A model generated the notes under the pieces. That model worked only from the letters and a program-made list of their open reading frames with translations. It did not search any database and was not told the DNA's origin. Positions 38,162 to 50,591 of a DNA stretch of 64,000 nt are shown piece after piece. The stretch is from Bubalus kerabau (Eukaryota > Chordata > Mammalia > Artiodactyla > Bovidae). The first letter of the stretch is position 1. The number at the start of each line of letters is the position of its first letter. The position numbers and the translations under genes were made by a program. Location of the stretch: positions 88,594,501-88,658,500 of the forward strand of contig NC_073628.1 in assembly GCF_029407905.1 (NCBI RefSeq), in the 5' to 3' direction.

Positions 38162-41017
38162 CTGTTGTTGCTCAGTTGTGTCAGACTCTTTGCAACCCCA
38201 TGGACTGCAGCACGCCTGGCCTCCCTGTCCTTCACTCTCTCCGGGAGTTTGCTCAACTCATGTCTATTGAGTTGATAAAGCCATCCAACCATCTCATCCT
38301 CTGTTGCCTCCTTCTTCTCCTGCCCTCAGTCTTTCCCATCATCAGGGTCTTTCCCAGTGAGTCAGCTCTCTGCATCAGGTGGCCAAAGCATTGGAGCTTC
38401 AGCTTCAGCATCAGTCCTTCCAATGGGCATTCAGGGTTGATCTCCTTTAGGATTGGCTGAGTTGATCTCATTGCAATCCAAGAGATTCTCAAGAGTCTTC
38501 TTGAGCACCACAGTTTGAAAGCATCAATTCATTGGTGTGCAGCCTTCTTTATGGTCCAAATCTCACATCCAAACATGACTACTAGAAAAACCATAACTTT
38601 GACTGTATGCACCTTTGTCAACAAAGTGATGTCTCTGCTTTTTAATACACTGTCCTAAGTTTTTCATAGCTTTCCTTCCAAGGAACAAAGTCTTTTAAAT
38701 ATTGGCTGCATTGATTTTGGAGCCCAAGAAAATAAAATATGTCAGTTTCCATTTTTCCCCACCTATTTGCCACGAAGTGTTGAGACCCGATGCCATGAAC
38801 CTAGTTTTTTGAATGTTGAGTTTTAAGCCAGCTTTTTCACTCTCCTCTTTCACCCTCATCAAAAGGCTCCTTAGTTCCACTTCGCTTGCTGCCATAAGGG
38901 TGGTGTCATCTGCATATCTGAGGTTGTTGATATTTCTCCTGGCAATCTTGATTCCAGATTATGATTCATCCAGCCCATCATTTCTCATGATGTACTCTGC
39001 ATATAAGTTAAATAAGCAGGGTGACAATATACATCCTTGTTGTACTCCTTTTCCCAATTTGAAACCAGTCTGTTGTTCCATGTCTGGTTCTAGCTGTTGG
39101 CTTCTTGACCTGCATACAGGTTTCTCAGGACACAGGTAAGGTGGTCTGGTATTCCATGTTTTTAAGAATTTTCCACAGTTTGTTATGATCCACATAGTCA
39201 AAGGTTTTAGCATAGTCAGTGAAGCAAAAGTAAATGTTTTTCTGAAATCCCCTTGCTTTCTTTATCATCCAGCGGATGTTGGCAATTTGATCTCTGGTTC
39301 CTCTACCTCTTCTGAATGGAGCTTGTCCATCTAGAACTTCTTGGTTCATGTACTGCTGAAGCCTAGCTTGAAAGATTTCGATTATAACCTTGCCTGCATG
39401 TGAAATGAGTGCAATTGTACAGTAATTTGAACATCCTTTGTCATAGCCCTTCTTTGGGATTGGAGTGAAAACTGACCTTTTCCAGTCCTGTGGCCACTGA
39501 AGAATTTTACAAATTTGCTGACATATTGAGTGCAGCACTTTAAAAGCATCATCTTTTAGGATTTTAAATAGCTCAGATGAAATTCGTTTTCTCCACTAGC
39601 TTTGTTCATATTAATGCTTCCTAAGGCCCACTCGACTTCACACTCCAGGATGTTTGGCTTCTCGGTGAGTGACCACAGCATCCCGGTTATTTCAGTCGTT
39701 AAGACCTTTTTTGTATAGTTCTTCTATGTATCCTTGCCACTTCTTTATCGCTTCTGCTTCTCTTAGATTCTTTCTGTTTCTGTCCTTTATCATGCCCATC
39801 CTTGCGTGAAATGTTCCATTGATATCTCCAGTTTTCTTGAAGCCATCTCCACTATTTCCCATTCTTTTGTTTTCTTCTGTTTCTTTACATTGTTCATAAG
39901 AATGAACATGAAAGATAAGGCCTTCTTATCTTTCCTTGCTAATCTCTGGAACTCTGCATCAGTTGGGTATATCTTTCCCTTTCTCCCTTACCTTTTGCTT
40001 CTTTTCTTTCCTCTGCTATTTGTAAAGCCTCCTCAGAAAACCACTTTGCCTTGTATTTCTTTTTCTTTGTGATGATTTTGGTTACCACCTCCTGTACAAT
40101 GTTACTAACCTCCATCTGGTAGATAGTTCTTCAGGCACTCTATTTACCAAATCTAATCCCTTGAATCTATTTGTCATCTCCACTGTATACTCATAAGAGA
40201 TTTGATTTAGGTAATACCTGAATGGCCTAATGGTTTTCCCTAGTTTCTTTAATTTAAGCCTGAATTTTGCAGTAAGGAGTTTATGATCTGAGCCACAGTC
40301 AGCTCCAAGTCTTGTTTTCGCTGACTGTATAGAGCTTTTCCATCATTTGCTGCAAAGAATATAATCAGTCAGTGTTCAGTACTGACCATTTGATGATGTC
40401 CTTGTGTAGAGACATCTCTTGTGTTGTTGGAAGAGGGTGTTTGCTGTGACCAATGTGTTCTTTCGACAAAACGCTGTTGACTTTTGCCCTGCTTCATTTT
40501 GTACTCCAAGGCCAAACTTGTCTATATTCCAGATATCTCTTAACTTCCTATTTTTGCATACCAGTCAGCTATGATGAAAAGGACATTAGTTCTAGAAGAT
40601 CTTATAGGTCTTCTTAGAACTGTTCAACTTCAGCTTCTTCAGCATTAGTGGTTGGGGCGTAGACTTGTATTACTGTGATGCTGAATGGTTTGCCTTGGAA
40701 ATGAACTGAGATTATTCTGTCATTTTTGAGATTGCACCCAAATACTGCATTTCAGACTCTTGCTGACTTTGAGGGCTACTCCATTCCTTCTAAGGGATTC
40801 TTGCCCACAGTAGTACATTTAATGATCATCTGAATTAAATATGCCCATTCTCATCCATTTTAGTTCACTGATTGCTAAGATTTAGATATTCACTCTTCCC
40901 ATCTCCTGCTTAACCATGTCCAATTTACCTTGATTCATGGACCTAACATTCCAAATTCCTATGGGGTTTTGTTCTTTACCTCATTGGACTTTACTTTCAC
41001 CATCGATACTGACAATA
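38162..41017 (-). mobile_element. BovB LINE, long but inactive copy
   Basis: About 2.86 kb. On the minus strand the 3' end is at 38162. The RT region shows GVQQGCILSPCLFNLYAEY, RDQIANIRWMIKKARGF, YAKTFDYVDHNKLWKILKN and ALISHAGKVIIEI; the YADD core is also readable near 38920. The endonuclease region lies near 40300-41000, where fragments corresponding to GQESLR and NQGKL can be read with stops. Many frameshifts and substitutions show that it is older than the copy at 57205. It lacks the GC-rich 5' UTR. Confidence 0.95.
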
Positions 41018-41092
41018 CATGGAACTGATTTTGGAACCCATATCTAGTCTTAGGATGTAGGCTAAATTCAGCCTCTGAACTGATTTTGTAAA

Positions 41093-41232
41093 TAGAGTTT
41101 TATTAGCTGCAGCTCCTTTTGCTATAATACAGCCTCTCGTGCTATAGTGAGAGAGGTGAGTAGTTGCAACAGAGACCACATTGGCCCCAGTCTTCACTCT
41201 CTTGCCCTTTACAGAAGTTTGCCAACAACCCT
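41093..41232 (+). repeat. Old interspersed repeat, same family as 35180
   Basis: GAGTTTTATTAGCTGCAGCT, GTGAGTAGTTGCAACAGAGA and CCCTTTACAGAAGTTTGCCA occur in the same order as in the copy at 35180. Confidence 0.6.
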
Positions 41233-41290
41233 TGCTTTTGCCCATAAAGTTCAGCTGGAATGATAACAACCCCAAACATAAAAACTTATT

Positions 41291-41531
41291 CTTGGGGACT
41301 TCCCTAGTGGTCTAGTGGTTAAGACTTCCCCTTCCAATGCAGGGGGAGTGTGGGTTCAATCCCTGGTTGGGGAGCTAGGATCCTACATGCCTCATGGCCA
41401 GAAAACCAAAGCATAAAACAGAGTTATGTAAAGTCTAAAAATAAAATAAAATTAAAAAAAAAAAAAAACAGAAGCAGTAGTCTTAACAAATTCAATAAAG
41501 ACTATTTAAAAAAATGGTCCACATTAAAAAA
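41291..41531 (+). repeat. CHR-type tRNA-derived SINE with A-rich tail
   Basis: GGGACTTCCCTAGTGGTCTA, CCTTCCAATGCAGGGGGAG, GGGTTCAATCCCTGGTTGGG and the tail with AATTCAATAAAGAC and AAATGGTCCACATT are typical. AAAAACTTATT precedes it (41280-41290) and follows it (41532-41542), a likely target-site duplication. Confidence 0.9.
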
Positions 41532-42004
41532 AAAAACTTATTATTTTGAATACATTTTAAAAACTTATCTGTCCCACTGTGGAGAACAAGGATTGTAATC
41601 TTCTTGATCTCTTTGTTCATCTTATTTGTTGAAAGACTAGATAACAAATTTATTGTTCTAAGTTACTTATATTCTCCCAATTATGATAATTTGAATTGGA
41701 AGCATGAAAGACAGGATCATGATAGTAATTAAAAATTGGATAACATGGGTTGTCTTTTGAAAGTTATATGATGAAAATAATATGGAAATGTGACAAGTTA
41801 TTTAACAAAAAAGAATTCCTTTCTTATTTATTTCTCATTCTCAATGTAGTTGCACAGTACTCTTAACTACATCCTTTATCGAGTTTTATTAAAATCAGCA
41901 TAAATATGAAATGCCCTTAAATATAATGAGTTTTGACCATTCTTGGTGATTATCCGATATAGTGGTAGTATTTTAATGTCTGTTCTTCCCTTTCCATGTT
42001 TCAG

Positions 42005-42093
42005 GTCATGGGAGATAATCTGTTGCTCTCGTCCGTCTTTCAGTTCTCTAAGAAGATAAGACAGTCTATAGATAAAACAGCTGGAAAGATCAG
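42005..42093 (+). CDS. CEP170: CEP170 coding exon (VMGDNLLLSSVFQFSKKIR)
   Basis: This 89-nt exon has 29 codons plus two bases. It encodes VMGDNLLLSSVFQFSKKIRQ followed by SIDKTAGKI. The acceptor is CATGTTTCAG and the donor TCAG|GTATTG. The split Arg codon (ag|a) is completed at 45742. The segment is predicted to be helical and strongly conserved in the family. Confidence 0.96.
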
Positions 42094-43044
42094 GTATTGT
42101 GTCATTACTCAGACATCCTTGCTTCTATAAAAGCAGGTTACTTTCCTTTCTAATAAATTTTGAAGGATGACCTATATACCTAAATTTTACATGGTATTAG
42201 TCAAAAAGTTGGTGAAGTGAGCGGGCTAGAGGATAATGAGAAATGACATTGGAGAGAGAAGGAAAGACCAGTTTGGGCAGAACTTGTTTAAGGAGTTTGG
42301 ACTATATCGTAAAAAAGCCATAGGAAGTTAATACATCAAATGCATATCTTTAAAAAATATACATATGTGTGTATATATATAAAGAGTTTTAATATTTTAT
42401 TACCATTTCCCTGATTATCTTGCCTCTCTCTCAGGATATACACATACCACTTAGGAAAACATAAAATTAAGGAGGGAAAAACCCAATGTGGCTGATAATA
42501 GCACTTGGCCTGGGATTTAATTATCAAATTATATCAATTTCATTGGTTTGGGGGGATTGGTTTGTTTAATACACAGTATTATCCATAAAGACACCATGTA
42601 AGTCTCCTCGTTGGTCATGTGACCTAGCAACAGGAAAAGCTTGAGGCCTCCTTACCTATAAATGGGAATCCCATATTATTTCATCCTACCTGCTGAAATA
42701 CATGCCTTTTTTCCCCAGTAACTGAGCCCTCATCCAGTCTCATTTATTCATTCAGTAGATCTTCACAGAGTACCTGCCTTATACCATTCTCTTCTATTGA
42801 TAATTCCTTACCACAGAGTATCTTTCTCAGTCTGCACTGAATTAACTCATCCCTAGTTTCCTCTAGAAAAAAAAAATTTGTAGCTTAGACATTTAATTAA
42901 AATTGTGACCATTGAACACATTGATGGTTAGTTGGTTGGTTAATTTTGTTGTCTCAGAAATTCGACAGAATTTAGAAAAGTATAAAAAATAAATATTTTC
43001 TTAATGTTAATTTGTTGCCTTCAGTTTGAGTGTTGAGTTTTGCT

Positions 43045-43290
43045 GTGTGTAAAGCACTGTGGCAGGCTCTGTGGAAGACAATAAGAAAGATAAAACATGC
43101 TGTCTACTGTTACGGTCTTATAATCTGGTTGGCGAAGGACAGTGTATATACAGGTAACTGCTACAAGACAGCATGTGATAGATTAGTGCCCAGTTAGAGG
43201 TAAGAACAGAGAAAGGATCACCTTCACCCCAGACTGTCAGGGAAGGCTTTGTGGAGGAAGTAATATTCAAAGCTAGATAGAATTTTTGGT
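43045..43290. repeat. L2-like LINE remnant
   Basis: GTAAAGCACTGTGGCAGGCT, CTTATAATCTGGTTGG, GCATGTGATAGATTAGTGCC and CAGGGAAGGCTTTGTGGAGG follow the L2 3' order at low identity. Confidence 0.45.
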
Positions 43291-44016
43291 AAGCAAAATC
43301 TAAGGGATAGAGGCCTAAGCCTTTTACACAGATAGTACTAGAATAGTTTGAGAAATGACTGGTCTTTAGGACTGTACCAGGAGTTATAAACTGAAATGCC
43401 TACCCAGACCTGTCTAAAACTATCCTGTAAGTTATTCTAATACTTGCTGTAGACTCAATTAAAAATATTTATACAACTGTTCTGCAGTATTCTCATTGGG
43501 TTCCATGTGAAAGTGCCCCCAGGGTGTGCTGTGTGGCCCTGCATTGGTCAGCGCCCAGTTTCCAACACCTGATTTGCATGGATTGAGGGCCAGTGCTAGA
43601 GAATAGATTGTGGGGGTCTTAGAATATGTGTCTAAGACTCTTTTTTACCTAAACCGACTACTTTATCAAAAAGGAGTTTTAGCTTCATAGTTAAATTATT
43701 GAATGAAATTAGCTTTGGAATTCAGTATATTTTCATGCTGCTGTTTAGTCTGACTACTCTTTTGAATTCATTATGTAATATGAATATCAGTTGAAAGCCC
43801 TGATGGTTTGTGAAAGATCTGTAATGAATTTTGCACAAAACCATTTAAATTCTAACCATTACGATCTGGCCTGATTTCTTGATGTAGTTTTCTGCTTCCT
43901 TAGTGTTTAAGTATTACACTTCACTCCATGAAGCCAAAATTACAATTGGCTTTATAAACCTGCGGCACAGTATTTACAAATTGTCTTTAAGTTTTTTATC
44001 CCTTTAGTGGCTTAGA

Positions 44017-44291
44017 CGGAGAAGGCAATGGCACCCCACTCCAGTACTTTTGCCTGGGAAATCCCATGGACGGAGGAAACTGGTAGGCTGCAGCCCATGG
44101 GATCGCTAGAGTCGGACACGACTGAGCGACTTCACTTTCACTTTTCACTTTCATGCATTGGAGAAGGAAATGGCAACCCACTCCAGTGTTCTTGCCTGGA
44201 GAATCTCAGGGACGGCGGAGCCTGGTGGGCTGCCATCTCTGGGGTCGCACAGAGTCAGACATGACTGAAGCGACTTAGCAGCAGCAGCAGC
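44017..44291 (+). repeat. BOV-A2 SINE, full length with 11-bp target-site duplication
   Basis: Two Bov-A units are joined by the TTCACTTTCACTTTTCACTT linker, and the copy ends in (GCA)n repeats. AGTGGCTTAGA flanks it exactly (44006-44016 and 44292-44302), which fixes the boundaries. Confidence 0.95.
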
Positions 44292-45741
44292 AGTGGCTTA
44301 GAACTTTAGAGACGTGTGTGTGTGTGATTTAGGAATCTCAGGTGGCATTTCTAAGCCATTTTTACCAAAGATGAAATATGTATGGTTTAACAATTTGAAA
44401 AAGCATTAACATTGTACTCAGTAACCATCTTCTGGCAAAATTCACTGAGTTTTCAGGATGGCTAAGCATAGACTCATGAAATAGTCATTGTTCTCTTACT
44501 TTCACCAATCCTGATGCTGTAAGGACTCTTTTAGAGAGCACACAATAATTTCTCAGGCCTTAATTTCACCGTTTAGGATAACAGCTCCTAGATAGCTAGC
44601 AAGGAGATTTAGTCTTTGGGGTGTAGAAATTTTAACAGTAAATCAGAAGAATATTCTCTTCTAGGATTCTAGATCCATTGTTGCCTTTTTAAGCATGATT
44701 ATTTGTAATTGTAGATGTTCCAAACTTGGGATTTGACATTAATGAATTTGATGTTGACTTGATATTGATGAATTTCATGTTTTTAAATGAGTTGAACCCG
44801 GCATATTGAATTTTGAAGAAATACAAATAAAAATCTAATTTAGTTTACTACTTAAATACTGATCAACTTCTAATAGTAATACTTTACTTTCTTGTACAGT
44901 ATTGGTTATTGTATAAGGCAGTTAAACTAGATTTCCAGCCCAATGAAGAAATTCAAATAGAAACTAAAAAGGTACCTAGTATTTACAGCTCTCTAAAGCT
45001 GCTGGATCATGTCTTCTAGATTGAAGAGAGAGAGACCACATTTGAAAGACAAGTCAGAATTTTGTGATACTTTTATTTTATAAGATGCCTGAAATTAATT
45101 TCAAGCATAGAATCTTTATTGACAATTGTTTTTGTCAAAGGATAGTTTCTTAATTCTTAACAGGTTATTATGTAAAATATACTAACATGAATTAGTATTT
45201 TTAAAGAAAAGCAGCATAAGTACTCTATTATAATTTTCAACCTTTGAAATTACATACACACTTTGATCAATTCTAAGAAGCCTTTTCCTGTTTAAAGAGG
45301 TCCTAACAGACTCAATCGCTTATACTTAATTCAACCTGTTTTCATCTTAAATTCATCTTATATTTATACTGCATATGTTCTATATGAAACAAGTTGTATT
45401 TTTGTTATAAAAGGTGGTTATATAAAAATATTAGATAAAATTTGGGGGTTATATTGTCATCTACATTTGTTTTATATTTGATTCTCAATAAAGAATGAGG
45501 TAAATACTAAAGGATTTTTATGTGTCTATTTGTAGCTAGTCAGTTACTTTTTTAGTACAGATCTCTCACATAAATGAGTTTATTGTGAATATTGGCTCAG
45601 TGTTTAATTCATAGTTCATGTATACACTTGGTGGTATTTTTAATTCTTGTTTAGCTTTGAAAAGATACATTGTTTTGTATTATCATTAAAAATATGATTT
45701 TTTAAAATATGAAAAGTAAAGAGCTTATTTTTTATTTATAG

Positions 45742-45835
45742 AATATTATTTAAAGACAAAGATCGGAATTGGGATGAAATAGAAAGCAAGTTAAGAGCTG
45801 AAAGTGAAGTCCCTATTGTGAAAACCTCAAGCATG
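45742..45835 (+). CDS. CEP170: CEP170 coding exon (ILFKDKDRNWDEIESKLRAE)
   Basis: This 94-nt exon has one base plus 31 codons and ends in phase 0 at an ATG|GTATGG donor. It encodes ILFKDKDRNWDEIESKLRAE, then SEVPIVKTSSM. The acceptor is TTTATTTATAG. It is a charged amphipathic helix typical of a coiled coil. Confidence 0.96.
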
Positions 45836-46557
45836 GTATGGTAATTTTTCTTGAATATTAAACCATTTTTTAAAAGGTTTTATGTTCAAGGAATGATACA
45901 CTGATTTTTAAACTGTTCATTGATTTCATTTATAAAAGAAGATGTAAGAGCACAAATTTGGGAAACTTTATGCTTTCACTTGTCTGTCACAGGGTTTTAA
46001 AGTGTTGACTGCTTCAAAGTTGTAGAGGGTGTGGCGGGAACCTTTTATGTTTCTCACTATTAATATAGTCTTGTTCTTATAATAATTATATGTTATAAAT
46101 AAGCAATTTTGAAATAAGAGCGAACTCAAATATAAGTTGACATGAGTCATTTCTGTTTACTTAACAGATTGCTTGTCTCCTCCACAATTTGTACAGATTT
46201 TTATTATTCAGGAAATCATCCTAAAATTGAGGTTTCAGTTTGTACATTTTCCATAGAAAATCCTTAAGCGCTTTTTACAGTTGTTGCAAGATAGATCAAT
46301 ATATCTTTGCATATACAGTATTATTATCTAACTTTTCATCTTCTGTTACTATCTCACTGAAAAGAATTGTTTCAGTATTAAAGATTTTAAAATTCAAGTC
46401 TTTTTACTGAATATCATAATTATTTTATATCATGTTGCTACAGATTGGGGCCATGTCAGTAATATTAAGGATATCAAATAAAATTAGTGTAAGGTTTGTT
46501 GCTTATCAAATAAAAATGTTTTAATTAAACTAATTCTTGTCATTGCTTTCCCTACAG
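45836..46557 (+). other. CEP170: CEP170 intron
   Basis: A 0.7-kb AT-rich intron without recognised repeats. Confidence 0.92.
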
Positions 46558-46609
46558 GAGATTTCTTCTATCTTACAGGAGCTAAAAAGAGTTGAAAAGC
46601 AGCTACAAG
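46558..46609 (+). CDS. CEP170: CEP170 coding exon (EISSILQELKRVEKQLQ)
   Basis: This short 52-nt exon has 17 codons plus one base. It encodes EISSILQELKRVEKQLQ, a heptad-like coiled-coil segment. The acceptor is CCCTACAG and the donor AAG|GTAAAT. It was too short to appear as an open reading frame of its own and was found by following the protein between its neighbours. Confidence 0.96.
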
Positions 46610-48228
46610 GTAAATTTACTACTGATTAAGTATAAAGAGCTAACAATCTTAGAACATGTACATCCTAAGTGGTATTTCTAAAATACTGTTAATTATTTGA
46701 ACACTATTTGATTAAGTGTAAGGATGTGTGAATAAAGATATAAAGTTCTACATATTCAAATTACTCATAAAAAGAAAGCATAAATAATTAAAAATATAAT
46801 TCATAGTATTATATAGTATCTATTAGTTGTATCTATATAGTAGATACAATATAGATTATATTGTATATCTATACTATATAGTATCCATTATTTATATATA
46901 TATTTATAAATTATAGTATATTAAAAATATGTAAAATAATATATTAAAATATATTTTCAGCTGTGTATATGGAGCTGAAAATGCTTGTTGACAATTAGCA
47001 CTGTTTACTTGATTTGAAAATTCTTAAATTATATTTGTGGTACAACACATATGAACTAATAATGGTTTTTTAAGTCATAATAATCATTTGGATGTACCAC
47101 AAGAAATGAGTGCACATTGGACACAGGGACCAGAAGAGGGAGTAGAGAAGAAAAAGAGACTGTTGGCCTCCTAGACTTTAACAGGGACATTGTTTTTGGT
47201 GTGTGTCAGATCTTTAATTATGCACTTATGCCTATGTGTATTTTGACCTAGAAGGCCCCAGTGGTAAAACAGGCAGATTCCAAAGTCAGTTGCTAATTTT
47301 ACTCAGTATTTGTTTGAATTATCATAGGCATGGTGTGTTGGTCCTGGCTAAGTGGTTCTGAGTCTTTTCTCAGCCTCAGCACACCTAAGCGTATACCCTC
47401 ACGAGGCAAAGTGGCTTGTTTACATGATTGTTAGCTGGCAGGAGAGAGTATGCTTTTAAAAGGACCTCTTAAATAATTCTTCTGTCTGTGATGCTTCTTT
47501 TCCTCAACTCCCACTCTACCCACTACCATGTTGAAAATCACTGCTGAAGACTTTGCCTTGTCCGCTCAAGGATCTTTAGAATTGAAAGCTGGTCTTTATC
47601 TGGTCCTTGCCATGGAGAATGCAAGGTCTGTTTGGCCTGCTGGGGTTGCCATGGAATATGAATATCTAGGCTGTGAAGGATATTTATGGCTCAGTGGTCC
47701 ATAAATACATACTTGTGCATGGCAAATACCCTAGCATCCTCACCAGGATGAATGACAACATGCTATGGTAGCTTCAGAGTGTGCTCTTTGCCTCAACTTT
47801 CATTTTACTCTGAACCCCAACTTAGCAACTAATCCCAATTATCTGCGTAATAGATAAAGCCAGGAGTGATTTCTTTCAGTCCTAACCAGTATTTTCATCA
47901 TCCTCTTATAATGATTAAAGCATATTTCAAAGAGACCTTTCCTGAATTCCACATCTCCAAATCATAGCCTTCCAGCAGGTTCAGATGCCTGTAAGTAGCC
48001 TACTCAAGGGACCATAGAAAGCTTTCAGGTTTTTATAATCTACGATATAGATGAGCCCCACAATTACTGAAGGTGGGGTTTTAAATCCAGAAATGGAAGG
48101 ATTAACCAAATTAAAGCTCATATAAGCATTAGTAATTGAAGTATCCAAATCATAAGCAATTTTCATATCCAAATTTAGCTGCATCTATAGTCATGTCTTT
48201 TTCCCTCTATTCCTTTCCTTTCTTTCAG
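46610..48228 (+). other. CEP170: CEP170 intron
   Basis: A 1.6-kb intron. Its first part holds an AT-only inverted repeat (46833-46881). The remainder is of mixed composition, and I recognise neither an exon nor a repeat in it. Confidence 0.92.
46833..46881. repeat. AT-rich imperfect inverted repeat
   Basis: Arms CTATATAGTAGATACAATAT and ATATTGTATATCTATACTAT (extending to ATAG) pair around a GAT centre, with a small bulge. Confidence 0.75.
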
Positions 48229-48518
48229 CTATCAATGCTATGATCGACCCGGATGGAACTTTGGAGGCTCTGAACAACATGGGATTTCCCAGTGCTATCT
48301 TGCCATCTCCACCAAAACAGAAGTCCAGTCCTGTGAATGACCACAGCAGCCCGGGTCAGACACCGACACTTTGCCAACCAGAAGTTAGGGTTCTTCATCC
48401 TGCTGCTGGTGCGGTCTCAGCCGAATTTGAGAATGCCGAGTCTGAGGCTGATTTCAGTATACATTTCAATAGGTTCAACCCCGATGGGGAAGAGGAGGAC
48501 GTTACAGTACAGGAATGA
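48229..48518 (+). CDS. CEP170: CEP170 last coding exon with stop
   Basis: This terminal exon has 290 coding nt including the TGA at 48516-48518. The split Ala codon (g|ct) begins AINAMIDPDGTLEALNNMGF. A Pro/Ser-rich linker follows, then an acidic tail with AEFENAESEADFSIHFNRF and the end EEEDVTVQE. The acceptor is CCTTTCTTTCAG. The acidic C-terminal tail is the family's usual ending, so the reading frame is complete. Confidence 0.97.
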
Positions 48519-48644
48519 CTTTCTCTTGCTTGTTAAAATAATTACCTGTGGAATGACTAGAATTATTGGAAACAGCGTAGTGTTGACTTTTAGAGAAAAT
48601 AAGACAGCTTGGTCAACTGCAACCTTGTTATCTCTGTCTTCTTA

Positions 48645-48664
48645 ATTTTATTTATTTATTTTTT
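48645..48664 (+). promoter_or_regulatory. AU-rich element in the 3' UTR
   Basis: Overlapping ATTTA pentamers (TTTTATTTATTTATTTTT) contain the UUAUUUAUU nonamer. Elements of this class bind AUBP proteins such as HuR or TTP and influence mRNA stability. Whether this one is used is inference only. Confidence 0.4.
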
Positions 48665-49227
48665 ATCTATAACGTGGAGCCATAGTAATCCTTTTGAACT
48701 ATTGAGATGACCATTCGATGCACAAAGAGGAAAAATTAGATTGTGAAACTTTCACATTTTGTGGTTTTTATGATTTTCAAATTGAATTAGATAATTGCAT
48801 CCTTTCCCTTCATAGATCTTTGTTTTTTTTTTTTTTCTTTAAGCCATGCTGTGACCTACAAGCAAACTAAATACCCAACCTTTCTGACCCCCCATGTCTC
48901 CTGTGCCAAGCTGCTCCCTGAAATGGACTTGCTCTTCGTCTGTACAGATTTGTTAAACACTTATATTTGCTTCTTAATAATAGGATTTATATTAGTATTC
49001 ATTACCATTGGATACAATGACATATTGCTCTCCACAGTCAAACTGACCTTTCAGAACAGTCCTTCTTGTGTTCTAAAATTTTCCAACATATATGTGATTT
49101 ATATAACTTTGTTGCTGCGTAAATTGTCTTAGGGTTTATGGAAATGAACTATTATGTTTGCACTAAGATTTGCTGGGAGTGGTAGGTGGACATATCTATA
49201 TATCAATAAGGACTAACCATCATTTTT

Positions 49228-49235
49228 TGTATATA
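49228..49235 (+). promoter_or_regulatory. Pumilio-type site UGUAUAUA in the 3' UTR
   Basis: An exact match to the UGUANAUA Pumilio consensus sits within the transcribed strand. A single 8-mer can occur by chance in AT-rich sequence, so the confidence is low. Confidence 0.3.
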
Positions 49236-50039
49236 GGAGATTGATAATTGTATTTGTTTTAACCCCACAGTGTTTTACTCCACTTTCAAAAAGATCAATT
49301 TGGCACTTTTTTCCCTTTTTTTTTTTTTTTTTTTTTTCAGTGAAAGTAAGATTTTGTCTCATTTTAGGGCAAATGATAAGTAGAAGGATTAAACTAGACA
49401 GATAGGTTATAGGTGGAGTCTATTTTTAAAACTAAGAACATGTATACAGGTCCTGTGTTACCAAGTTTATATGTGACAGTTGAAAAAATTTTTCCCTTGA
49501 AATGATCATGAGATTAAAATTTGGGGCATTAGGAAACTTGGAGAACTAGTAGTCATAAGATGAGTAGATAGTTTCACTCCCAAGCAATGAATTGCTTCTG
49601 TGTGTTTCCCTGTAGGACCCAATAGTAAATCCTGTCTCAGTCGTATGCATTTATAAGGACCCTACAAGATGACGACCAAGGCTTTGTGCCTATGCTAAAC
49701 AGGAAGCTTATGAAAAGTATCTTCTATTAACTTGTTTTTTCTCTTTTCAGTAAGTTCACATTTGGATAAGGTTAAAAAGAAAGTAATTATCTTTATGTTT
49801 CCAGAACACTATAATTTTGGGTAATTCTTAATTCAGTTAAATATTATTAGTAGACCTGGATTTTTGAAACCCTTGATCCCATCAGTTTATAAAGGTTAAA
49901 GCTGCAACTTTTGCAACTTTCATGAAATAGTCTTTAATATTTCAGCAATAATCCTGTGCTACATTTGTTTTAAGAAAGTAACTCTGTTCAATTCAAATGT
50001 TTACAGGATTTTTAAAAATCCTGTACTGTTGGGCCAGTT

Positions 50040-50045
50040 AATAAA
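50040..50045 (+). terminator. Possible upstream poly(A) signal (AATAAA)
   Basis: AATAAA is followed within 10 nt by a genomic A run. It could give a shorter 3' UTR, but the A run would also cause internal oligo-dT priming in cDNA libraries, so apparent use of this site would need care. Confidence 0.35.
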
Positions 50046-50585
50046 GATGCAAAAAAAAAAAAAAAAGAAAACCTGTTTTTAGAGACATAGAAACAAAAGT
50101 CTGTTGTATAATGGATCTCATTATTTTTCTTTAAATTAAAAAAAAAAAAAAGAGCAAATGAACTGTTCTCCTTGTAAAGCTAAATTCCCCATTCTGTCTA
50201 ATAAAGGAAGACTGAAAAAAATGGTTTTAAAGAGCATGAATGGAAAGATACAGTTGCTTTGAAGGAATAAATGAAATGTTAAAACAGGGTTGATCCATTT
50301 GAAGAAAGAGTAGAAAAAATTAATCACCACTGTTTCATCTTTGTTTAATGTTTGGGTACTGATGATATCAATATGGAAGTCGAAGGTAAGAAGTTGTTTA
50401 GGAAAATACTAGCATCTATTCTACTTACATTATCATTTAAGTGTTTACACAGTTTTGTTCAATTACAAACATTTGGCCTTTTACTATGTTATTTTTATTT
50501 TGTATGAATACATTATTCTCCTTATTTATTTTTGTTACCTTTATTACTTATGTTATTTTGTTATGCATTTACAACTCCATTTTTA

Positions 50586-50591
50586 AATAAA
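50586..50591 (+). terminator. CEP170: CEP170 poly(A) signal
   Basis: A canonical AATAAA about 2.07 kb after the stop is followed by GTGTTTCTGG and a T/G-rich stretch with TGATTGTACATTTT. Cleavage is expected about 15-25 nt downstream. It is the last good signal before the Bov-tA cluster at 50848. Confidence 0.7.

Larger units (their letters stand above)
36647..42004 (+). other. CEP170: CEP170 intron
   Basis: A 5.4-kb intron, most of it transposable elements: Bov-tA (36722), L1 (37240), BovB (38162), an old DNA repeat (41093) and a CHR SINE (41291). The unique part is mainly 41535-42004. Confidence 0.9.
42094..45741 (+). other. CEP170: CEP170 intron
   Basis: A 3.6-kb intron. It holds an L2-like remnant (43045) and a BOV-A2 (44017). 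Bases 42094-43040 and 44305-45741 are AT-rich unique sequence with no exon candidate. Confidence 0.9.
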
